A DNA stretch of 64,000 nucleotides from positions 18,944,474 through 19,008,473 of the forward strand of contig NC_058159.1 of assembly GCF_020080835.1 (NCBI RefSeq). The letters are read 5' to 3'. This DNA is from Cotesia glomerata (taxonomy: Eukaryota > Arthropoda > Insecta > Hymenoptera > Braconidae). Numbering within the stretch: position 1 is the first letter of the stretch; each line of letters starts with the position of its first letter. The position numbers were made by a program, and so were the translations under genes. Below the pieces are notes generated by a model. That model made no database searches. It was not told the DNA's origin and saw only the letters and a list, made by a program, of their open reading frames with translations. This document shows positions 32,492 to 43,135 of the stretch, in pieces.

Positions 32492-33784
32492 CTTCTTTAC
32501 AAATGTTATATAACTGATATGTTTTTTTTTATTTCACTATTTCGCAATTTTTATTTTTCTTAATCATTTGTGTGGATGTGAATCACTTATAGTTAGAGGA
32601 AAAAAAAACATCTCAAAATAAAAGTTGGTCTGATTCATTAATTAGTTTTAGAAATAATTTTTTGTTGAACAAAAATCGTAAATTTTCAAAAACTTGTGAA
32701 CTTAATAACGTTAATAGTTTGATGATATTAATTTTCCAAATAATATTTTTGAATCATAATAACTTGGAAATATTTTCCTCACCATGTCTTCAAGTTCAAA
32801 ATTTATAAACATAGTTATGAAAATTGTCCATAAACATGTCAAATTATAAATTATTGGTATAACTTGAAGTATTCCGTATGAATTTGCAGTTGGTAGTAGT
32901 CAACTCGTCTATATAACCGGAAATTATACAATATCCGATTTCTCCCCATTTAATAATATTCATAACCTAATGCAAAGATATTTTCTATAAATTGTGACGA
33001 AGTCAGTGCAAGTAAAATAGAATCTTACCAAATTTAGTGAAATATCACAGTTTCTGAAACAGAAAGAATGGCCGAATGTAAGTTATTTGAAGTAATAAAT
33101 GATTTGATGATCATCATACGTCTCATTTCTTGAGTGTTTTTTATGGCAAGTTTAGATCTCTTTACTCAACTCCATAAAAATTTGTTACAGCTTATTTTTT
33201 CTATTATCGACGAAATTTATGAAAAAATAACTTTAAAAATGCAACGCCATCAGTTCAAAATACATTTAACTTTGTAACTGAGTGGATGGGTATTTTGATT
33301 ACGGCTGTTTTGGCGCAACGAGTGAAATAAGTGCGCCAACGATAAACGTATTTAATTAACGTAATCACTATAATATTCCGCACAATATCGTGATGTCAAA
33401 ACGAATGGTAATATTTTAATGTGGAAATGAGTAAATGTAAATATTTATTCTTAAAAGATTTTGTTTTTCCAACAGTAATAATAAATATCAGTCTTATTTC
33501 CGAATTATAAAATGAACATCCGTTTTTTGATCACGACATTGTCTAAAATATTTGCACAGGTCGACTAGTTTATTCTAATAGAGACAGATTTAACAGGGTA
33601 CACTTCTCGCGCTTTATCTCAAACAAGAAAAAAATGTTTTTCAAATATGTTTATTCATCGTATTTTATTTCTTCATAGTTATGGATAAAACTTGAAGAAT
33701 ATTAATATCAAATTACGATTAAAAAAATCAAGCTGGTCCTAAAAAGCGCTTGATATCCTAAAAAATTCTGTAGAAATCAATTGA

Positions 33785-33815
<31 letters not shown>

Positions 33816-34002
33816 CTATTGTTTTAAAAATTTATGAAGATTCACTTTGATGGTTGAAAAAAAAAGTTTATGGTAGGATTGACTTTTGTTTAGCTTCAAT
33901 GAAAGCTATAAGTTTTAAAGGATTTATTTGAATGATAAATAGATTTATTTATGTTTTGCTTAATTCTTTCAAAAATTTTTTTGTAAATCAAAGTATAGTT
34001 TA
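32492..34002. other. Intergenic or upstream region; possible promoter and small first exon
   Basis: Mostly AT-rich. A TATA-like 'ctatataac' lies near 32910, and ATGGCCGAAT/GTAAGT at 33069-33078 looks like a start codon and donor. Its phase (one base left over) does not fit the iRhom exon at 34947, which needs two, so a link would require another small exon. No other gene is visible. Confidence 0.3.
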
Positions 34003-34041
<39 letters not shown>

Positions 34042-34745
34042 TGAGGTTTGTGTCCGTATATTTCACTTTGCAGCCAAAACTACGCATCGCAGACGAATAG
34101 TGTTTGTATGTGGCAATAATAGGTAGAAAGCTCCCATCGTGTACTATGGTGGTTGCAAGTCGATAGTTATAAGGGTGTAAAAGATGCAGGGGTTAAAACA
34201 TGTTAACTTTAAAAATGTGAAACTATCATTGGTCTAAAATAATCTAGATTATCTGGATATACCAATGTTCTGATCAATCGAGAATGTTCTAAAAAATTCT
34301 AAAATGGTCTAAAAAGTTCTAAAATGTGCGCCTAGTATAGATTCTGATCGGATGATAATGTTCTAAAAAATTCTAAAATGATCCAGAAATTTCTAAAATG
34401 ATCTAGAAAGTTCTAAAATCTACATTTAGATTCTGATCAAATGAGAGATATTTAGAAAATTCTAAAATGATCTAGAAAGCTTTAAAATGTATGTCAACAT
34501 TCTAAACGGTCGATAATGTTCTGGATTGTTCTAGAAACATTTAAAACATTCTATAAAATTTAAAAGTTGAAATTTTTAGAACGATCCAGAAAAATTATTA
34601 ATTAGTGAGGATAAATTTTGCGACTATATACAAGGCGAAATTTCGAGCCCATACTTCAGTCGATTTTTTACAAAAATTTTTAATTTATATTAACAAATAA
34701 CTGTACTATTAAAAATGACTCAGCGAAGCGAATATTCACAGCTAG
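34003..34745 (+). mobile_element. Non-autonomous Helitron-like element with minisatellite
   Basis: Starts TCTATATATATA after an A (34002) and ends 'gcgaatattcacagCTAG' before a T (34746). From about 34265 to 34580 a degenerate repeat of 'ttctaaaatgatctagaaag' occurs many times. The leading 'gtttgtgtccgtatatttca' is common in small insect Helitrons. It sits about 200 bp upstream of the iRhom exon. Confidence 0.6.
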
Positions 34746-34946
34746 TATGGATGTAAAAAATATGAAGTGCCTTTTATATTGTTTATTATCATTATCAGTC
34801 TTACCAATAACTACAAAAAATTTTTGTTTTTGACTAAGGAGATATTCAAATGATTAATTGATTATCATTCATCGAAAAGTGTGAAATTTAAAAAATATAT
34901 TGATTAAATAACGATAAATCGTATTTATATGATTATTGTTTTCTAG

Positions 34947-35294
34947 GCAACAATCTCCAAATTCAGGGACAACTGGTACGTCAACAATATCGTCTTCTGG
35001 TGGTGATGCTGAAAATGCTCAAAATATTAGTATGTATGCCGTTGGCGGAAGTAGTGCTATGGGGAGTTCAGATAACCCTACATCAACAGTTCTGACAATT
35101 TTACCATCGGTGCCTTCAGCAACTACCGCCTCAACCATAAGTACATCGGACATAGCTATTACTAGGAGCGTGTCAGCACCTGCTGGTCCTCACCCTGCTA
35201 TTCAAGCAAGTACTTCAATAAGCACTACTGCAACGTCAACGAGTCAACGACCAAAACTTCGAAGAAATATGAGTCGCACTGAAGCTATTCGCAA
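34947..35294 (+). CDS. rho-5: Inactive rhomboid (iRhom / rho-5), internal coding exon
   Basis: Acceptor 'gttttctag' ends at 34946 and donor 'CGCAA/GTATGT' starts at 35295. The 348-nt exon begins with the third base of a codon and leaves two bases, which the exon at 42044 completes (AA+T = Asn). It encodes a Ser/Thr/Ala-rich, disordered stretch and ends 'KLRRNMSRTEAIR'. Established knowledge: iRhoms are ER/Golgi, protease-dead rhomboids that guide EGF-family ligands and ADAM17; their long cytosolic N-termini contain low-complexity stretches like this. Identification relies mainly on the next exon. The transmembrane core is outside this window. Confidence 0.6.
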
Positions 35295-36453
35295 GTATGT
35301 CTAATTAAGATTATTGTAATGTATATTATACGTAAAACCATTGAATTTTTCTGGTTTTATATTTACACTAGAAAATATTCTTTCATCTAACACAATATTT
35401 ACAAGGAGTGTACAGGACAACCCCTATAAATTTGAGCTTCTTACATTCGATTTAAAAAGAGAGGGAAATCTATTATCGTTTTTCGTTACTCGTGTACATC
35501 CTAGCACAAGTATCGTAAATTGAAATTCTGAAAATTTTCGATCCCGCAGCTCGAATTCATAGAAGTTCTACTATAAAATCTGACGTAGGAAAAACAAATG
35601 TATCAATCTATCCCTAGTAATAAAGATTGTCCATTTTGCAACAAATCGGTCGTAAGAATACAGATCGATAATTATCAATTAGTAGTAAAAGAAAGATTAT
35701 AATCGATTTTGGTAATTTATACTGTAAATCCAAGTGTTTTAAAAGTGACTACAAATGGGCATTTAACATAGGAAATTAAAACACGTGGAAGTGTTTTAAA
35801 AGTGACTGCAATACTTCAAGATAGAAACAAAACACTTTGTGTGTGTTTTGTTAAAATACTTGGATTTACAGTGTAGTGATATAAATAATATATTACTCAT
35901 ATTAATTCAATTAGTACTAGATAAATGAAAACGTTTGAAAAATCCATCAGTGCATGACTCATAATACTTATTGAATTTAAAAAAAAAAAAAAAAAACATT
36001 CTATTGCTAATTTATAAAGTAAAGTTGTAAAAAAGAAAAATAATGATTTTCGATTATTTACATAGTTTGTCTTACAAGTATTTCGCATTGTTTCATTTAC
36101 CCATTAAGCTAGGTATCATGTTTATTATAATTAAAATACATGCATGAAAGAAAAAAAATTTACTTAATTATAACAACAAAATCGAGTTATTTAATAATTC
36201 ATGCTACCAACTCTTTTATGAACCGAACGAATCTACATGAAAAAAAAAATTGTACGAAAAATTACGATTGTCACATCGTAATCCAGGATCAGACTAAAAA
36301 TATTTTTACTTTTATAATTTTACATTTCTAAATTTACTACTTAAATACCAATTTTTACGATATACCATTGTAAAAATTTCTATATAAACAGTATATACTA
36401 AGATATTGAAAGTCTAGTCCTGAATTACAATGTGACAATCGAAATTTTTCATA
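35295..36453 (+). other. iRhom intron, AT-rich, no element recognised
   Basis: First part of the 6.7-kb intron. No ORF of interest. 'caagtgttttaaaagtgact' recurs around 35730-35870 in direct and inverted form, probably a short degenerate palindrome. The end (36390-36453) is the repeat whose empty copy is at 31437. Confidence 0.5.
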
Positions 36454-36559
36454 CACGGAGAGAAAAATGTAGAAATCATTCCTATAATTTTAATGAAATG
36501 TTTTCCTATACCATTTTAGCAGCGATTACTTAAATTATGGGAATGGTTCCTCTAATTAT

Positions 36560-36735
36560 AGGAACGATACCTATAGTTATAACTGTAATATCGGCATGAT
36601 TCCCATAATATATAGGAATAGTTTCTATAATATTATAGGAACCATTCCTATAATATTATAGGAACCATTCCTATAATATTATAGGAACTATTCCTATAAT
36701 ATTATGGGAACTATTCCCATAATATTATAGTGATG
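36560..36735. repeat. Tandem palindromic repeat of TTCCTATAATATTATAGGAA type
   Basis: About six 22-bp palindromes follow one another almost perfectly from 36600 to 36732, separated by C or AC. Single copies recur at about 37325-37395 and 39755-39800, that is, near the other end of the same element. Confidence 0.85.
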
Positions 36736-37423
36736 ATGCCTAATAATATTGAGATATTTATCATTACAACTCAAGTTATTTGTGACTTCGATGACCACTT
36801 TGAAGCATTTGAAATTATTAGTAATTTCGATAATTTTACTTGTTTCCCAATAACATCATTTGAAATATGTAAAATAAGTAATATTGTTCATATAAACAAT
36901 AAAAGTTACATACCCAAAAAGTGGATTTAATAAATATTCAACGTATGTATTGTAAATAAATAATTTGTTTTAAAAATAAAACTAAATTGTAAAAATAAAC
37001 AATAAATTTCCATATCTATTTTGCTCCTCTAATTGTATAATGAGAAAATATCCCTTTTATTAGAAAAACTTTAGAATTGCTAGAATATTTTTAAATATTA
37101 TCTAACACAATAATAACTGAGTTGGAATAAACAATTTAAGATTAAGTACACACGTGAATAAAAATTATGAAAAATAAATTTTTTCACTCTAGTGAAAGAT
37201 CAATTTTTATTTACAAAAACAAATTTATTAGCAAAAAAATATATAATAATTACTTTATATTTTTGAAGTGATTGCTTCATTATTATGAACATAAACATTT
37301 TTCTATTATTATGTGCGTCTTTCCCATAATATTATAGAAACCATTCCTTTAATATTATAGGAACCATTCCCATAATATATTGAAGCTATTCCATTATTGT
37401 ATCGGAACGTTTCCAATAAACTA

Positions 37424-38985
37424 CAGTAGCGCTCAAAAGTATTTTGACAACATAAAATTTTTTAATATTTTTTTAAAATAAAAGCCTATCGGAAAATGTA
37501 TTGAGTATAATGTAGAGTAGTGTAACTGCGACTATTTAAGCGTATCAAATTACAACTTGTTTGTTTACACACCGCGCCACCGTACGTACTTGACTTACCG
37601 TGAGCTCAAAAGTATTTTGACACGCATTTGACTTGAAAAACTCTCGCAGATTACTTGTTCCTTAGTTTTTATTATTACATATATTTACTTGTTGTGGTTA
37701 CTTCAATATGCCTAAGTGCAAGGAATATTCTAGTGATTTTAAAAAAGCCGTTATTAATGCATTAAAACAAGGAATGAAACAAACAGAAGTTGCTCGTTTG
37801 TTTAAAGTGTCTCGACAGTTAGTTAGCTTATGGAATAAAGTCTATAACAAACGAAAAACTGTCGAAAGTAAGCCTCGAACAGGCCGCCCAAGAAAAACTT
37901 CTTCTTACATCGATCATATTATAAAAAAGTTATCAGCAAATGATAGACGGATGTCCGCTGTAATGATAAAAAATGAATTAAAAGAAAAATATAACGTAGA
38001 TATTCATGTTTCTACTGTTAAACGACGCCTAAAGGTCCTAGGGTTACATGGCCGAAGACCGGCTAAAAAACCTTTAATATCGAAAAAAAACAGGAAGTAT
38101 CGTCTTGAGTTCGCGAAATGGCATATATCGTGGTCAAGTTTAGAGTGGTCTAAAGTTTTATGGAGTGACGAAAGTAAATTTAATTTAATGTCATCTGATG
38201 GTATCAAGTACATTCGGCGTCCAGTAAACAAAAATACGATTATCGGTATCAAATACCCACAGTTAAACATAGAGGTGGTAGTGTGATGGTTTGGGGATGT
38301 TCTCACGGTCTGGAGTTGGACCATTAGTTCGAATAGAAGGAAAAATGGATCGGTTCATGTATGCAAATATATTAAAGTCTCAGATGTTACCATATGCTAA
38401 ACATCACATGCCAGCTAAGTGGTATTTTCAACAAGACAATGATCCCAAACACAGATCAAAGCATATTAGTGACTTATTAAATCGTGAAAAAGTTAAAGTT
38501 CTTGAGTGGCCAAGTCAAAGTCCCGACTTGAATCCGATAAAAAATCTCTGGGAAGAATTGAAACGTAGTGTAAAAACCCAAAATTATTCAAACAAAAACG
38601 CTTTGTTTGAAACTCTAAAAAATGAGTGGGATCAAATTCCAATAAGTCGATTACAAAAATTAATCGACTCAATACCTGAGCGATGCAAGGCTGTCATAAA
38701 GGCCAAGGGATATGCTACTAAATACTAATATATTTATTGCTGTAAATTATAATTATGCGTTAAATTAGTTTTTTTTTTTCAAAAATGTCAAAATACTTTT
38801 GAGCCACCATTTTCCTATTATTTTAAAAATTAAACTTTCTTTTATTACGAATAAGAACCTCTTTGACACTATTCTGTAGTTTATTCAAAAGGTGTTAAAA
38901 AAATAAATAAATGATTATTGTGTTTCATATTTATTTTTAATTAAACCATTAAATATATTTGTCAAAATACTTTTGAGCGCTACTG
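37424..38985 (+). mobile_element. Tc1-like transposon, defective, with IR-DR ends
   Basis: The TIRs begin CAGTAGCGCTCAAAAGTATT and end in the complement, with TA on both sides (37422-37423 and 38986-38987). A second copy of 'CTCAAAAGTATTTTGAC' lies about 170 bp inside each end (37609-37625 and near 38785-38803), the two-site arrangement that transposases of this group bind. The length, 1562 bp, is typical. The transposase gene is broken. Confidence 0.9.
37708..38728 (+). pseudogene. Tc1-family transposase, two frameshifts and lost catalytic Glu
   Basis: ATG 37708 opens 'MPKCKEYSSDFKKAVINALK', a helix-turn-helix (residues about 8-50), then the GRPRK linker, a second helix-turn-helix and the first catalytic Asp in 'LWSDESKF'. 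One base appears lost near 38258 and another near 38300, within the 'GGSVMVWGC' block. The last frame (to 38728) has the second Asp in 'QQDNDPKH'. The third catalytic residue, normally Glu in NPIE, is Lys here (NPIKNLW). Even with the frame intact this protein would be inactive, so mutations have accumulated since insertion. Confidence 0.85.
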
Positions 38986-39013
38986 TATGTGTATGGTTCC
39001 CATAATGAGCATA

Positions 39014-39727
39014 TACGGAAAAAAGTAAACTGTAATAAATAACAGTCGATTTATAATAAGTAATGATCAACTGCTAAAAATTACCATTTCAAACAGTAAA
39101 ATCGTGATTTTACTATTCACTTTATAATATTTACAATTTAAACGTTACAATTTACTCTTTACATGGAAGAAAATGCTATTTCAAACAGTAATATTCGCTA
39201 TATAAATGTCTAAAATGTTGAAATATAATAATTAAGAATTCAGACTTTGATATTTATCATTTCGTACCTAAAAAATGATCTTATGACATGTAAAAAGTAT
39301 AAAATAAAGTTAGTAAATTTTTAATACAAGCAACGTTATTATTTACAAAGTAAAATGGTAAATTTTAAACGCAACGCTAAAAGTCAAACTGTAATTATTG
39401 ACTTGCTTGGACTGGTAAAATGTATATTTTAAAAGTATACTTTTTACTGTTTCAAATGTTAAATTCTCCCAGAGTGAGACCCCCTTCTCTTTCATCTGAG
39501 TTCTCCTTCTCCTCATAATATGGACTATATATTGAAATGGCAATTTTTACTGTTTGAAACTACTAATCACTTATTTTGGATATTAAATTATAAATTGTGG
39601 CTTTTATACTTTCTACATTAAGTTCTGTAATATTTATATTTTTGCCACCCCGATGTCCGCTTTACTGTTTGAAATTATAAAAATTAACCGGAATCCGAGT
39701 GAATATTACAGTTTACTTTTTTCTGTG
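39014..39727. mobile_element. Small TIR element with AGTAAACTGTAATA ends
   Basis: The left end (T)ACGGAAAAAAGTAAACTG and the right end CAGTTTACTTTTTTCTGTG are inverted repeats flanked by TA (39012-39013 and 39728-39729). AT-rich body with repeated 'acagtaaaa' phrases and no ORF. A MITE inserted in the CACGGAG element. Confidence 0.7.
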
Positions 39728-40076
39728 TAGGATTGATACCTATAATGATCATTTTATTATTATAGGAACCATTCCCATAATTTTTGGAAAGGTTCCTATA
39801 AATTTCTCTCCGTGTACAATTTTTTTCCGGGTACTAAAGAAAAAAAAAGTAATGAATATTTATTTTAAGTTATCGTGTTTCCAAGTTTCATGCATTTTCA
39901 TATTGCTTGTCGGAAAAAATTTTTTTATTTATTTTTTTAGTTATTTTTAGTTTCTATCACACTGAATCAAGTTGAGAATTTACAGAATCAATCTTGGCTA
40001 AATTATTCTAATTAGTGCATAAAATTATTAACGTGAGATATGAAATATACATATTTATCATATTTACCTAAAAGAA

Positions 40077-41974
40077 CCCGGGGAAAAAAAATTATATATA
40101 ATTTTATATAATTATGTATAAATCATTATATATAATTATGTATGAGTTTTGGCCATATAAAATTATATAAAAAAAAATTTTATATTTTTTTTAAATTTTA
40201 TAAAAATTTTTTTTTTTTAATTTTTAAATTAAAAATAAGTAGGAATTGGGCCTCACAGAATATTTGCGATCAAATATCTGATGAAAAATTCTGAGAGTCG
40301 ACGGGATTTGAACTCGAGTCCTTCTAGTTGCCAATCCTGCGCGCTACCATTGCTCCGCATTACCCGATACAGCTTCGGAACATTTTTTATTTTATTTGAA
40401 TTAAAACACCAGATAGGCTAGGTTTTTATTAAAATTCCATAAAATTCTTCAATATTTCATGGAGTTTCACAGGAGTAGTAGTTTTAATTTTTGATTGTTA
40501 ATTTTATCTGTTATTTATGGTTAACCTTTATTTTTTATTGTAATTATCCCCTGGTGAAAAAAATTATTTATAATTTTATATGATTATATATAAATCATCC
40601 TATGTAAGGAGTGAGCTGTTAAAATTTCAAGGCGATCCGAATATTTTCCCGAGAGTTAAATCATTTCTTTATAAAACTAGGCTGAAATTTTAATTGTTTA
40701 TAATTTTTGTGCTATTGGTCAGACGTAGATGCTTTAAAATAGATGAAAGTCCTTGAAGTTCGCCGTTAGTCAAAACTTGCAAATAAATAGCTATGATTCC
40801 TGATTGGTCAAACGGGAAACTTTACTCACTTACTATTGTTCAAGCCTAAGAATGTCGACATATATCACTATATATCAAATCGATATGTATCAAATAAGAA
40901 AATCAATAAACAATGTATTACATTAATGTATAAAGCTTAGATTAGGAGGCATGTGGATGGGCACTGTTGAAAATTTCTAATTAAAAAAAAAACATTACTG
41001 TTTTTTTTTAAGCTCTACAATTCATTTCTGCACCTCGAAAATCTAAAATCAATTAGCCCGGAAGAAGAATTTACTCAATTAGCATTTTTTCAATTGCCTA
41101 TAATTAATTAACAAATAGTGATCGTCATTCAGTTTGTTCTGGAATTTTATAATATTTTGTTGAACTATCTAGAAACAACCTCCCGAGTCCAATTGAAGGT
41201 AATGCTATTTAATCGAGTAAACCCACGTAAAATTGACTATCTTTTTTGGGCTATTCGACTGATTTCTTACGTTAACTAGTAATAGGAAAATTTAACAAAA
41301 AAGGGTTGCTTTGTATTTTACTATGTATATAACAGCAGGTCAATTTATTAGAAACTACTTTGTCCTCTTGATCATATAACGTAAGTCAGATCGTAGTGGA
41401 ATACTTTGGTAAAATTTTATTAACAATTAAAGTCCTTTTCAATTGATTTTTTCAACATTTTGCAAAATAAGTAAAAATTTATCCAAAAAAAACTTTAACG
41501 CTGATTATATTAAAGTATTTTATAATTGAAAAATTACATTACATTTCTCAAACGTGTTGTCAACTGTATCTTTGGTGCAGCTTTGAAGCACTCTATTTTT
41601 TAAATTAATGAACAAATAGAAAAATGTTTTAAATTATATCTGTGGAGAATTTTGTTCTTAACTAACTCTCAATTAGTTGTATTTTCTGTGATTCCAATAT
41701 AGTTTGAGCTATTTTGAAAAAATTGAGAAAACTTGTGAATTTTCAGAAAATTCTGCTCAGACATTATATAGAATTTTGTATATATACATAATTATAATTA
41801 TATAAAATTTAATATCATTATATATATTTATATAAAATTTTAAGTTAACAATTATATATAATTAGATAAAATTATATATAATTATATAAAATTATACATA
41901 GTTTTATATAGTTTTGTATGATTATATATAATTTTATATAATTATATCTTATTATATAAAATTTTTTTCCCGGG
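40077..41974. mobile_element. CCCGGG-ended element with tRNA-like core
   Basis: Left end CCCGGGGAAAAAAAATTATA and right end AATTTTTTTCCCGGG, with AA on both sides (40075-40076 and 41975-41976). Behind each terminus lie arrays of TATATAATTATATAAAATTA type (40090-40210 and 41770-41960). The centre (40210-41760) contains a tRNA-like sequence on the minus strand near the left arm and otherwise no ORF. The same terminus occurs on the element at 52997-54733. Confidence 0.6.
40296..40368 (-). tRNA. tRNA-like sequence, degenerate
   Basis: On the minus strand a D-arm-like GGAGCAATGGTAGCGC is followed by a B-box-like GAGTTCAAATCCCG at tRNA spacing, and the T arm CGGGATTTGAACTCG (plus strand 40309-40323) pairs well. 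The acceptor stem is incomplete. Probably a tRNA-derived relic rather than a working gene; the anticodon is not called. Confidence 0.35.
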
Positions 41975-42043
41975 AAATCTCCAAGCTCTGTAAAATATTA
42001 TATGACCATTACATCTTTTTGCTTTTTATTCGTTTTTCTGCAG

Positions 42044-42230
42044 TTACATAAAGAAGGAAACTGCTACATTTTTTGGCGTCGACGAGGAAACGGAAGCACT
42101 CGAGAAACAACGATGGTTCGATCGTCGCCGACGCATGGCTTCAAGAAAATATGGAGCTCTGAATCCAGAGCATAAACCACCAGACCCAGATATCACAAGA
42201 GATGTTCCTGATTCAACAGAAATACCAGAG
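42044..42230 (+). CDS. rho-5: Inactive rhomboid (iRhom / rho-5), conserved cytosolic exon
   Basis: Acceptor 'tttttctgcag' ends at 42043 and donor CCAGAG/GTGCGT is at 42231. The exon completes the Asn codon from 35294 and ends in phase 0. It encodes 'YIKKETATFFGVDEE', then 'QRWFDRRRRMASRKYGAL' and a Pro/Asp-rich tail. The pattern K-x-TAxFFGV...W...R+...YG is the conserved block of iRhom N-termini, absent from active rhomboids. The Arg cluster and Ser/Thr are consistent with the known 14-3-3/phospho-regulated region in mammals, an inference here. Later exons are not found before 64000. Confidence 0.65.
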
Positions 42231-42419
42231 GTGCGTCAACAAAATGCAATTATTCTTATTTATTATCAAAATTTTGCTTTTTATTAACAAAAAATTTAAT
42301 CAAATCATGCACCGAAGTCCCAAAAGAGCTAAGATTTAGTCTCATAAAATATTTAATCTCATAAATATACTTACAAAACGACAATTGTATATTAATGCGG
42401 GTATCCAATGTTCCACTGC

Positions 42420-42760
42420 ATGTGGGTATCGAATAGGGTGATTCAAAAAAATCGAATATTTTTTTTTTAACTTTCGAAATTGAATAGTTGGTTCTCAGGC
42501 ACCTCTAGAAAATTCTCACCAAATTTGAGCTCTTAATATTGATAGGAAGATTATCCTCATCACAGTTTTACATTTTTCGTTAATCTTTTATAAAAAAAAT
42601 CATATCTCATTATCAATCAATTTTTTAATCACATCTTTATACATATTTTTGTAGGAAATTGAATGATCTACAAAAAAAATCTGATATGTATAAGCGATTA
42701 CATTGACCATTTCAAAGATATCCGAGATCAAAGTTCAAAGAATTTATCAAAAAAAAATTT
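42420..42760 (+). repeat. Degenerate repeat J fragment
   Basis: 'gggtgattcaaaaaaatcga', 'gagctcttaatattgat' and 'tttttgtaggaaattgaatg' follow the order of repeat J at 4915-5250, more diverged. Confidence 0.6.
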
Positions 42761-42774
42761 TTTTTTGCCCTCCG

Positions 42775-42972
42775 GGCGGAAAGTGACAACTTTCGTCCCG
42801 CTGCGCTAAACTAAGTTGCCGCTTTCCGCCTTCGTCGGACAAAAAAATAGTATACACTCCACGGGAAGTAAATAAGAAAGCCTCAGATCACATGTTTGTT
42901 GACCTCGGCTTCGCCTCGGCCAACAATTACATGCGATCTGAGACATTTCTTACTTTACTTCCCTAGGTGTGT
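42775..42972. repeat. Two hairpin repeats, one a MITE-like foldback
   Basis: 42775-42845 contains 'gggcggaaagtgacaac' with the inverted 'gttgccgctttccgcc'. 42850-42970 is an inverted repeat: 'tatacactccacgggaagta' pairs with 'acttccctaggtgtgtaata', and 'cctcagatc' with 'gatctgaga', around a CGGCTTCGCCTCGG loop. Confidence 0.7.
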
Positions 42973-42982
42973 AATATACTAT

Positions 42983-43135
42983 TCTATATACATATAAGCG
43001 AAATACCACTGACTCATCACCAGATCTCGAAACTATTGGACCGATTCATTTGAAATTTGGCATAGGTACTCTTTTCACGTAGACAGAGATAAGAAGGGTT
43101 TTGCAATTCTAATGGTGATTTTCGTCAACCATCAC
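42983..43135 (+). mobile_element. Helitron-like 5' fragment
   Basis: TCTATATACATA is followed by 'accactgactcatcaccaga' and 'gaaatttggcataggtactc', phrases typical of small insect Helitrons. No CTAG end can be assigned. Confidence 0.4.

Larger units (their letters stand above)
36454..39814. mobile_element. CACGGAGAGAAA-ended TIR element, split by two insertions
   Basis: Left end CACGGAGAGAAA and right end TTTCTCTCCGTG are flanked by TA (36452-36453 and 39815-39816). The body is rich in the palindrome CCTATAATATTATAGG. A Tc1 element (37424-38985) and a small TIR element (39014-39727) occupy its middle. Removing them leaves about 1.1 kb. The empty site at 31437-31520 confirms the borders. Confidence 0.8.

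Noticed and set aside
33069..33078. ATGGCCGAAT/GTAAGT as the first coding exon of iRhom
   Set aside because: The phase does not match the exon at 34947. It remains only a weak possibility with an extra exon.
34936..35304. Reading 34936-35304 as a complete small gene
   Set aside because: Clear splice acceptor (34946) and donor (35295) lie within it, and the join to 42044 restores a conserved iRhom block.
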